Below are positions 54,781 through 62,640 of a DNA stretch of 64,000 nucleotides, piece after piece. The stretch comes from Labilithrix sp. (GTDB lineage: Bacteria; Myxococcota_A; Polyangia; Polyangiales; Polyangiaceae). Below the pieces are notes generated by a model. It ran no database searches. It was not told where the DNA came from and saw only the letters and a program-made list of their open reading frames with translations. Each line of letters starts with the position of its first letter. The first letter of the stretch is position 1. The translations under genes were made by a program, and so were the position numbers. The stretch lies in contig JAHBWC010000022.1 of assembly GCA_019637225.1 (NCBI GenBank), positions 1 through 64,000 on the forward strand, read 5' to 3'.

Positions 54781-55910
54781 CACGTTCGCGCGGACGCCGT
54801 CACGTACCGCTTGAGGTCGCGCAGGCGATCGGCGTGGGTGATGAGCGCGCGGGCGACGCGACCGCGCGCGCAGATCGAGTAGTCGCCGAGCGCGCGACGA
54901 TCGGACCACAAGCGCTCGGCCATGAAGTGCTCCGGCCGCGCGCACGAGTCGGCCCAGGCGAAGCGCGTCGCGCCCGCCTGCAGCACGCCCATGCCGAACA
55001 GCTCCAGCAGCACGCCCGGAGAGTACTTCGCGTACCGCTCGTCGTAGGCGATCTTGAACATGAACACCCCCTCCCCTCCGATGAAGTTGCACTTCGCGGC
55101 GATCGCTGCGCCGTCGAGGCGCATCTCCAGCATCTGCAATCGTCCGCGGCGGCTCGCCTCGCGCGCCGCCGCGAGGAAGAACGCGCGGCCCCCGGAGCGC
55201 GCGGCGAGGGCGGTGCCGCCCCGCCCCTTCCAGCCCGCAGCTTCGAGCGCGAGGAACCGCTCGAGCCAGGGCTCTGCGTCTTCGCCCGCCGCGAGGTCGC
55301 TGTAGTCGAGCCGACCGAGGTCGCCGAGGCGTCGCTCAAGCCGACGCAGCTCCTTCTTGTGCTTGCCCGAAACGCCGCTTCGCGACGGCGCGCGCAGGTC
55401 GAGCAGCGCGCGTTCCGACTTCGCGACGCGCATCGCGCAGCCCCTCGCGTGCGACGCGGCGGTGATCGCCGCGGCGAGCGGGCCGTCCGCGCGCACGTCG
55501 AGCAGCTCGAGGACGCCCGCGGGAGCGTCTCCGCTGGCGCACCAGTCGAGCAGCGCGCCGATCGTGCGCTCGGCGCCGTCGGCAGCGACCAGCGGCGAAC
55601 CGAGGAACAGGTAGTCGTGCTGCCACGAGCGCAGGCAGCGCAGCGGGACGCCGTGATAGCGCCGCTCGAGGTGCAGCGGGAAGAGCCCGCTCAGCGTGCC
55701 GGAGCCGTCGCGCACGGCGACCAAGAGGAGCTCGGCGGCTCCCAGGTGCGCGAGCGCAGGTGCGAGCATCCAGCTCTCGTGGAATACGTTGGGCTCGATC
55801 GCGACGCGAGCGAGCGCGTCGATCTCGTCCGCGAGCACGCGGTCGACGTGCCGCACGCCGCGCGCTTCGACGCGGTAGCTGCCGAGGTGCTTCAGAGGCG
55901 TGGCGTTCAT
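54780..55910 (-). CDS. GNAT-fold acyltransferase (FemAB/BcsL-like)
   Basis: A 376-residue protein with two GNAT-like halves. SGKHKKELRRLERRLGDLG is typical of the BcsL/CelD-type group, and the later AAIAAKCNFIGGEGVFMFKIAYDERYAKYSPGVLLELF (given here as a segment around 275-310) is the conserved acyl-CoA/acceptor region. Such enzymes transfer acyl or aminoacyl groups to polysaccharides or peptides. Its stop overlaps the JmjC-like gene, so the pair may modify one product in two steps. Confidence 0.82.
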   Translation of the reverse strand: MNATPLKHLGSYRVEARGVRHVDRVLADEIDALARVAIEPNVFHESWMLAPALAHLGAAELLLVAVRDGSGTLSGLFPLHLERRYHGVPLRCLRSWQHDYLFLGSPLVAADGAERTIGALLDWCASGDAPAGVLELLDVRADGPLAAAITAASHARGCAMRVAKSERALLDLRAPSRSGVSGKHKKELRRLERRLGDLGRLDYSDLAAGEDAEPWLERFLALEAAGWKGRGGTALAARSGGRAFFLAAAREASRRGRLQMLEMRLDGAAIAAKCNFIGGEGVFMFKIAYDERYAKYSPGVLLELFGMGVLQAGATRFAWADSCARPEHFMAERLWSDRRALGDYSICARGRVARALITHADRLRDLKRYVTASART

Positions 55911-56058
55911 GAAAAACCGGAGGGGCGCGCCGGAGCGGAGCGGCCGAGCGCGGCGACCGGCAGTCTACTCCCATCCGCAGCGTCTCCGGCAGCGGTCGAT
56001 GCGCCCCGGCGCGACTCCGCACCCGCCGCGGCGGCACACGGGTTGCTCCGGAGCGAAC

Positions 56059-57078
56059 ATGATCTCGCGCCCTTGTCTCCTGGCTGTGCTCGGCGTCGCG
56101 CTCCTCGTCGGTGCCTGCGCGGATCGCTCGCGCCCACCCTCTGCGCCGACGTCGCGCGCGACGACGACGTCGGCCTCGATGCCGGTGGACCCCGCCGCGA
56201 CCGGACGTGCACACGCGCTCGTGATCCAGGCGACGAGCTGCTGGCTCGGCGGTCTGTGGAGCGACGCGCTCGGCGAGCGAGAGGACGCGCGCACGGCGGG
56301 CATCATCAAGCGCTGCCTCGAGGTCGTTCAGGCCGTCGGAGACACTTCCCGCGTCTCGTACTACCCGCTCCGCGCCCTCGACGCCGAGACCGTCGGCCAC
56401 ATCGCCGAGCACGTCCGTGCGGTCGCAGCCACGGACGAGAACGACGCCCCCCACGCCGCGGAGCTCGCCTCGCTCCTCACGCGCATCGCCGACGCATCGC
56501 GCGAATCCATGCACGCCCGCCGCGCGGCCGACGAGCTGAAGGCCGGCTACGACTCGTCCCTCTCCGTCGAGGACCGCCGGGCGGCCAAGCTCGCGGCAGC
56601 GCCGCCGCTCCGAGCCTCGCGCGGCCTAGCGGAGCTTCTCGCGTACCGAGGACCTTACGAAGCCGACGCGCGGTCGATCGGGCTCCTGATGGTCGTCGAC
56701 CGGATGGAGATCGCCCGAGGGCTCCCGAAGCACCTCAAGATCTACGCCGTGGAAGGCGCGTTCTCGGACGTCTTCGGTGTGTCGGCGCCGCCGCTCTCGG
56801 AGGACGCGGCCCAGCCCATCCCGACGGGGACGTGGCTCGCCTACCTCACGAGGGTGGCGGGGGCGGCAGGTCACCCCGTCCCGCCCGAAGCGCGGAACCC
56901 ACAGAACCGCGAGCCCTTCGCGTGGAGCGGCGCCCTCGAGGGCCTCGCGGATCGCCTGCGAGGTCTCCACGCCGATCCGGCGCTCGAGCGCGTTGCCGAC
57001 GCCGTGACTCGGCGACTCGACCACGAGGCGAAAGGAGTGCGCGCGGCCTTCGACGCGCTCGCGCCCGAGATGCGTTGA
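56059..57078 (+). CDS. Lipoprotein of unknown function
   Basis: A 339-residue protein. Signal peptide and lipobox VGAC near residue 20. The mature part is mainly helical, with Ala/Arg-rich segments (RAVAATDENDAPHAAELASLL) and no catalytic motif I recognise. Its position between the acyltransferase pair and the PQQ-like propeller gives no functional clue. Confidence 0.8.
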   Translation: MISRPCLLAVLGVALLVGACADRSRPPSAPTSRATTTSASMPVDPAATGRAHALVIQATSCWLGGLWSDALGEREDARTAGIIKRCLEVVQAVGDTSRVSYYPLRALDAETVGHIAEHVRAVAATDENDAPHAAELASLLTRIADASRESMHARRAADELKAGYDSSLSVEDRRAAKLAAAPPLRASRGLAELLAYRGPYEADARSIGLLMVVDRMEIARGLPKHLKIYAVEGAFSDVFGVSAPPLSEDAAQPIPTGTWLAYLTRVAGAAGHPVPPEARNPQNREPFAWSGALEGLADRLRGLHADPALERVADAVTRRLDHEAKGVRAAFDALAPEMR

Positions 57079-57152
57079 GGGGCCTCTTCGAAGGGGCTCG
57101 GCGTGCGATAATTTCGCCGTCCGGCGCTCCCCTCCGGCCACTCGACGACGCC

Positions 57153-58571
57153 ATGAGCACGACGTTTCATTGCCCGTTCTGCGGCGCGCCGATCGCCGGC
57201 GCCGCGCCGGGGATCACGTTCGCCTGTCCTTATTGCCGGGCGAAGGTCATGGCCCCCTACGACGGCCACGCGAGCGGCGCGCCTTCGGGGCGCGGCTGGG
57301 ACGGCGGCGCATCGCAGGCGGGACCGAGCGCACCCCTGTCGAACGGCGTCGACGGCGTCGCGGTCACGGTCGATCCGGAGCTCGGCTTCATCGCGATCGG
57401 TGCGCACGCGCCCCACGGCCAGCCGCCGTGCCTGCGCGCGTGGGACGTGAAGGCCGGGCGCGCGCTCTGGGAGACGCTGCAAGGTCAGGGCTGGCTCGAG
57501 GGCGTGCGCCGCTCGACGCTCGCGATCCTCGGGCGGAACGTCTACGTCGCCAACAAGCGGCAGCTCCTGTGCCTCGATCTCGCGTCGGGCAGCCGCAAGT
57601 GGACGGCTTCGCTCTCCGACGTGCCCGACAGCGAAGACGACGGGCTCTCGATCGCCGATCCGTTCCCGCAAGGGCCGGGGCAGCGCGGCGCGATCCTCGT
57701 CCCTACGATCGACCACTGCCTCTTCGCGTTCGATCGCGACTCGGGGCAGCCGCTCTGGCACCGCGCCTTCGGCGACACGATCGTCCACGTCGAGGTCGTG
57801 CCGAACCTCGGCGCGTGCGTCGTGCGCTACGGGTTCCCGTACGTGAAGGCCGAGATCGTCAACCCGGCCTTCGCGCAGCCCATCGCCTCGTTCGGGCATG
57901 ACCACTGGAGCACCGACCTCGGTCGCGCCAAGGTCTCGGGCCGCAGCGTCATCACCGCGGCAGAGGACATGGGGCCCGACGGCGACGACGACGGGCTGCT
58001 CTGCTTCGACGCCGTGACCGGTCAGATCCACTTCTTCGAGCCGATCGAGGATCTCGAGACGGACGAGATCGCGCCGTGCGCGATGGGAGCGCGAGTCTTC
58101 GCGGCGACCTCGGATGGCAAGGGCCTCTACGTCGGACCGCGCGGGAGGACGATGCCGCCGCCCGTGCCGAACCACTCGATCTCGGCGCTCGTCCCGGCGG
58201 GCCCGGCGCTCGCTCTCCTCCTCAGGAAGTCGCACGGGACGCCGGTGCGCCGGATCATCGCGATCGATCCGCACACGCTCGCCTTCCGCTTCGACGCAGG
58301 CGAGGCGGGGACCGAGCCCGACGACGACTGGACCGATCAGCTGGCGACCGACGGCTATACGCTCGTCTTCGTCGCGACGCCGACCGACGATCTCGCCGAG
58401 GCGGAGCTCCGCAGCGTCGACACGTCGACAGGTCGGATGCTGTGGTCTCGACCCGTCGGTTCGTGGTGCGGACACCGCTTCATCGGGGGACAGCTCGTCG
58501 TCTGGAGCGACACGAAGATCGAGCTGCTCTCTCCACCGAATGGCCAGGTGCTCGCGTCGCTCACGCTCTGA
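57153..58571 (+). CDS. Zinc-ribbon protein with PQQ-like beta-propeller
   Basis: A 472-residue protein without signal peptide, so cytoplasmic. The N-terminus has a zinc ribbon with four Cys (CPFCGAP and CPYCRAK, about 7-31). From about 70 to the end are repeats of the PQQ/WD-like propeller type (LRAWDVKAGRALWETL, LLCLDLASGSRKWTAS, LFAFDRDSGQPLWHRA). The propeller probably binds a partner rather than PQQ. Cytoplasmic zinc-ribbon propellers are uncommon. The gene stands alone. Confidence 0.82.
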   Translation: MSTTFHCPFCGAPIAGAAPGITFACPYCRAKVMAPYDGHASGAPSGRGWDGGASQAGPSAPLSNGVDGVAVTVDPELGFIAIGAHAPHGQPPCLRAWDVKAGRALWETLQGQGWLEGVRRSTLAILGRNVYVANKRQLLCLDLASGSRKWTASLSDVPDSEDDGLSIADPFPQGPGQRGAILVPTIDHCLFAFDRDSGQPLWHRAFGDTIVHVEVVPNLGACVVRYGFPYVKAEIVNPAFAQPIASFGHDHWSTDLGRAKVSGRSVITAAEDMGPDGDDDGLLCFDAVTGQIHFFEPIEDLETDEIAPCAMGARVFAATSDGKGLYVGPRGRTMPPPVPNHSISALVPAGPALALLLRKSHGTPVRRIIAIDPHTLAFRFDAGEAGTEPDDDWTDQLATDGYTLVFVATPTDDLAEAELRSVDTSTGRMLWSRPVGSWCGHRFIGGQLVVWSDTKIELLSPPNGQVLASLTL

Positions 58572-58767
58572 CGGCTCCTCGACGAGCGCTCGCCCGCACC
58601 GGCGTGTCGGCTGGAGGCGACTCTTCCGCGCCTTCCATCGCGCGTACTCGGGCCGGCGCACATCCGTACGCGCGCAGTTGTCGGCTCGAAGCGACGCCCG
58701 TCGCGGCGAAGCGATTTCGGCGGACGGATCCCTTCCGCGCCGCGTCGAAGCCGCTTATGCATGGCGT

Positions 58768-59760
58768 GTGCGTCGCGTCGCTCCGCTGCTCTGCATCGCG
58801 CTCGTTGCTTGCGCTCCGGCCAGCGTGGCCGAGGCGGAGGCCCAGAAGGACGTCTCGTGGCTCGACAAGAACGAGAGCCGCGCGGCGATGGAGGCGCTCG
58901 GTCGCCTCGCCGATCACGAGCCCAAGGCCGTCGCGGCGCTCGCGAAGCGACGCGGGAACCAGGACGTCTACCACGCGGCCTGGCAGGCACACACGCGAGG
59001 CGTGGCGTGGGGCGACGACGTGCTCCGCGCGGCGCTCTCGTCACCGGCAGAGCTGCCGCTGGCCGTCGCCGAGCTTCCTCCGCGCGATCCGCGCCTCGAG
59101 GGCTTCGCCGGCGACCTCGAGATGGGCATCACGTCCGCACGCACCGAGCACGGCGCCGCGGCCGTGAGCCTGCTCGCGAGCCTCGGTCCTTCCTCGCAGC
59201 CACACCTCTTGCGCTTGCTCGAGCGTCCGGCGACGCGCGAGGCGACCTGCGCGGGGCTCGCGTCGCCTCACGTCACGCCCGATTCGCGGCTCGCGCTCAC
59301 GCTCGCGCCGCCGGACGCCCGCACGTCGCCCACTTGCCAGAAGACCCTCTTCCTTCACGCCGCGGCCGACACCAAGGTGCTCGACTGGCTCGGCAACGCC
59401 GGCGAGCCCGCGCTGGTCACTGCCGCCGTCGAGACGCTCGAGTGCCCGAAGCTGGCCCACCTCTGGGAGCGGGTCTTTGCATCTCCACGCGAGGCGCTGA
59501 CCGATCTCGAGCCCGCGCTCATCGCCTCGATGGGGCGCTGCTCGAGCGCGCTCGATCCGGTGATCGCGCGCGCGCTTCCCTCCGTGCGCCGCGCACGCGC
59601 GAGCATCCTGCACGCGCTCGAGGCCGAAGCCGCGCACGCCGAGCAGCTCGAGGCGACCTGCAAGCAGCTGCCCCGACTGAGCCACGGCCGTGCCGTCTCC
59701 GAAGAGGTGCGCACGCTCGCCAGCAGCGTCTACGGCGTGCGCTGCAAGACGTCGTCGTAG
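58768..59760 (+). CDS. Helical-repeat lipoprotein
   Basis: A 330-residue protein with a GTG start at VRRVAPLLCIALVACAP, chosen because it gives a lipoprotein signal (lipobox LVAC) and no ATG is in frame near it. The rest is alpha-helical in paired repeats (PAELPLAVAELPPRDPRLEG, HLLRLLERPATREA), resembling HEAT-like folds. No enzyme motif. It converges with the TolC-like gene, with 19 bases between stops. Confidence 0.78.
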   Translation: MRRVAPLLCIALVACAPASVAEAEAQKDVSWLDKNESRAAMEALGRLADHEPKAVAALAKRRGNQDVYHAAWQAHTRGVAWGDDVLRAALSSPAELPLAVAELPPRDPRLEGFAGDLEMGITSARTEHGAAAVSLLASLGPSSQPHLLRLLERPATREATCAGLASPHVTPDSRLALTLAPPDARTSPTCQKTLFLHAAADTKVLDWLGNAGEPALVTAAVETLECPKLAHLWERVFASPREALTDLEPALIASMGRCSSALDPVIARALPSVRRARASILHALEAEAAHAEQLEATCKQLPRLSHGRAVSEEVRTLASSVYGVRCKTSS

Positions 59761-59779
59761 ACGTCCGAGGCGGCCGGGA

Positions 59780-61315
59780 TCAGCGTCCGCCGACGACGGC
59801 GCGGTAGAGCGCGAGCGCCTTGTGGTGCTCGAGCAGCGTGTCGAGCTCGCGGGTGGCGGCGTCGAACGTGGCCTGCTCGCGGATGTTCACGAAGAGGATC
59901 GTGCTGTCGCCCATGTCGAAGCGCTGCCGCTCGGCCTGCTCGAGCTGCTGCGCGAGCTCGAGCTCGCGTCGTGCGAGCCCGAGGCGCGCGGCGGCGGCGT
60001 CCGTACCGGCCGCGGCGTCGCGGACCTCGAGCGTGATCTTGTCCTTCGCGTACCGGAGCTGGAGATCGTAGCTGAGAAAGCGGGCGTCGGCCGCGCGCGC
60101 GCGACCGTCGGCCTTGCGGGTGCGGAGCGGGATATCGAGGAACAGGCCGGCCTCGACGGCCGCCGGCTGACGCTCGGGGTAGCCGTCGCCGAACTGCTTG
60201 GAGCCCGCGAGGAGCACGTTGAGCGTCGGCCAGGCGTCGTTCTCCGCCAGCTCGCGCTCGACCTCGTACTGCCGGCGCCTGGCCTCGTAGACGCGGATCT
60301 CCGGCCGCTTTCCGAGCGCACGCGAGACGTCGCTCTCGACCGTGCGCGCGTCGAGCCGAGTCGGCTCGGGGAAGCGCTCCGGCACACGCTCGGCGGCCGG
60401 GATGACCGGGTTGCCTTCTTCGTCGCGGAGGTAGAGCGAGAGCGCCAGACGCGCCGTGGTCAGGATCCGCTCGGCGGAGACCACCTGCTGCTCGCGCTGC
60501 ACGATCGCGCGCGCGTTGTCGGTCCGGTCGACGGCGGGGGCGTCGCCGCGGGCCACGCGGATCGTGATGGCGGTGTTGCGATCGAGCGCGCGCTGCAAGA
60601 GCGTCTTGGCGACCTCGAGCTTCTTTGCGGCCGCGATCCACTCCCAGTACTTGTAGGCGGCGCCCCGCTGGAACTCGAGCTTGGTCGCCGCGAGCCCCTC
60701 GCGCGCGGCGTTGATCCCGGCCTCCGCCTTCCAGAGCTTCGCGCGCTCCTCGTCGATCGAGCCGCCGCGGAGGAGCGGCACGACGACGCCGGCGCGCGCC
60801 TCGCCGAAGCTGTTGGTGCGGTAGCCGTCGTAATAGAGCGGGAACTTCCCCTGGCCGAGGCGGTAGCCTCCGAACACCGAGAGGCCGCGCCAGTAGAGCG
60901 GCTGCTCGATGAAGCTGTCGACCATGCCGTACTGGTAGTAGCCGACGGGAAACGCCGTGGCCTTCGTCTTCCACTTCGGGTCGAACGAACCCCAGGCGGA
61001 GAGCTCTTCACCCTGCGCGGCCGTGACGGCCTGCATCTCGGCGAGGAGGAGCGGGTAGCGCGTCTCGACGTTGGTGAGCACCTCGTCGAGGGAGAGCGGC
61101 GTGCGCTTCTGCGGTGGCGGCGTGAGCGTCACGATCGGCGCCGGCGTCATGGGCACGTCGATCGGCTCGTTGGAGTTGATCGGCGGCACCGTCGGCACGG
61201 GGGCTCGCGGCGGCGGCGCGCCCGGCGAGGGCGGCGCGGCCCCCGGCGTCGTCTGCGCGAGCGCGGGCGCAGCAGAGGCGCAAACGATCGCGAGCGCGAG
61301 GAGCGAGCGCCTCAC
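59780..61315 (-). CDS. TolC-family outer-membrane efflux protein
   Basis: A 511-residue protein. Signal peptide ending near ALAQ, then a Pro-rich linker (residues about 22-60) and two outer-membrane-efflux repeats with long coiled coils. The GTG start at 61315 overlaps the HlyD stop. With the HlyD and ABC proteins it forms a tripartite type I-like export channel. The Pro-rich linker after the signal is unusual for TolC and may span the peptidoglycan. Confidence 0.9.
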   Translation of the reverse strand: MRRSLLALAIVCASAAPALAQTTPGAAPPSPGAPPPRAPVPTVPPINSNEPIDVPMTPAPIVTLTPPPQKRTPLSLDEVLTNVETRYPLLLAEMQAVTAAQGEELSAWGSFDPKWKTKATAFPVGYYQYGMVDSFIEQPLYWRGLSVFGGYRLGQGKFPLYYDGYRTNSFGEARAGVVVPLLRGGSIDEERAKLWKAEAGINAAREGLAATKLEFQRGAAYKYWEWIAAAKKLEVAKTLLQRALDRNTAITIRVARGDAPAVDRTDNARAIVQREQQVVSAERILTTARLALSLYLRDEEGNPVIPAAERVPERFPEPTRLDARTVESDVSRALGKRPEIRVYEARRRQYEVERELAENDAWPTLNVLLAGSKQFGDGYPERQPAAVEAGLFLDIPLRTRKADGRARAADARFLSYDLQLRYAKDKITLEVRDAAAGTDAAAARLGLARRELELAQQLEQAERQRFDMGDSTILFVNIREQATFDAATRELDTLLEHHKALALYRAVVGGR

Positions 61316-62640
61316 TTGCCCCCCTTCTTGTCCGGCGAAGTGCTGGCGACGACCGGCGGGAACCCGTTCATCTGGCGCCACAGCTCGAAGCCGAGGCGGA
61401 CGCGGCTGAGGAGCACCCACCCGTTCACGCGCGTGCCCTGACGCAGGTAGGTCCCGCTCGGCCACGGCTCGTCGCCGTCCGGCACGATCACGATCCGGAA
61501 CTTTCCTTGCCCGTTGTCGGCGGCGTCGACCCAGGCCACGCGCCCGCCGAACGTACCGACCGCCACCGACGGCCAGCCGGTGAACTGGACGGCCGGCCAT
61601 CCCTCGAACTGCAAGCGGACGTGACGCCCCTCGCTGATGAGCGGCGCGTCGTTGCCGGCCATGACGAGCTCGACGGCGCGGACGTCGGTGTCGGGCACGA
61701 ACGAGAGCAGCGGCTCGCCGGCCTTGAGCAGCTCGCCGCCCTGCCGGGCGATCACGCTGAGGATGACGCCGTCGCGCGGCGCGGTGATCTGCTGCGTCTG
61801 CTGGCGCGCGAGGCGGCTCTCGGTGCGCGCGAGCTCGGCGCTCGCGCTGGCCTCGTCCGAGAGCGCCGAGGCCCGTCCGGCGTGGGCGTCGTTGATGGTG
61901 GCGCCGACGTCGGCCATCACCTTGAGCTGGTCGGACGCGAGCGCCGCTTCTTCGCTGCGCGCCGCGCTGAGCTGCGAGCGAGCGCGCTCGGTGTCGGTCC
62001 GCGCCTTCACGAGGTCGAGCTCCGCCAGCTCCACCTGACGCTTCGACGATAGCCCCTCCGCGAAGAGGCCGTGCTGGCGCTCGTAGTTGAGCTCGCTGGT
62101 CTTGAGCGCCGTCTCCGAGGCCTCGACCACCTGCTGCGCCTGCTGGATGCGCTGCTTCGCCATGGCGATGCGCGCGCCGGCGGCGTCGAGGGCGCTCTTC
62201 CGCGCGGTCTCGAGCTCCTGGATGCGGCTCTCGATGCTCTCCGCGCGCGCTCGCGCGGCGGCGATGCGCTGCTTGAGCATGTCGATCTCGGTCTGGATCC
62301 GCGCGAGGATGTGCGGGTCGTTGTCGGTCATCTCGCAGAGGATGTCGCCCTTCTTGACCTTGGCGCCCTCCTGCACGTGCCACGACACGAGGCGTCCCTC
62401 GAGCGGCGCCTCGATGAACTGCTGGCGCTCTTGAGGCGCGTACGCGATGACCCGCCCGGTGCCGTCGACGGACTGCTGCCACGGCACGAAGATCAAGAGG
62501 AGCGCGAAGATCGCGATCGCGCCCGAGAGGATGCGCGACATGACCTTGGTGACGCGCGTACGCGACGAGAGGCCGAGCGTCCCGAGGTCGCGCTCGACGA
62601 TCGCGTCGTCCGCGGCGCTCGCGGCGTGCGGCGCGCTCAC
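61312..62640 (-). CDS. HlyD-family membrane fusion protein
   Basis: A 442-residue adaptor. A single N-terminal helix (IAIFALLLIFVPWQ at about 40-55) anchors it in the inner membrane. It is followed by the first lipoyl half (EAPLEGRLVSWHVQEGAKVK), a long coiled coil (about 110-250) and the second lipoyl half (ITAPRDGVILSVIARQGGEL). The GTG start overlaps the ABC gene stop and the gene end overlaps the TolC start, so all three are translated together. Confidence 0.93.
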   Translation of the reverse strand: MSAPHAASAADDAIVERDLGTLGLSSRTRVTKVMSRILSGAIAIFALLLIFVPWQQSVDGTGRVIAYAPQERQQFIEAPLEGRLVSWHVQEGAKVKKGDILCEMTDNDPHILARIQTEIDMLKQRIAAARARAESIESRIQELETARKSALDAAGARIAMAKQRIQQAQQVVEASETALKTSELNYERQHGLFAEGLSSKRQVELAELDLVKARTDTERARSQLSAARSEEAALASDQLKVMADVGATINDAHAGRASALSDEASASAELARTESRLARQQTQQITAPRDGVILSVIARQGGELLKAGEPLLSFVPDTDVRAVELVMAGNDAPLISEGRHVRLQFEGWPAVQFTGWPSVAVGTFGGRVAWVDAADNGQGKFRIVIVPDGDEPWPSGTYLRQGTRVNGWVLLSRVRLGFELWRQMNGFPPVVASTSPDKKGGK

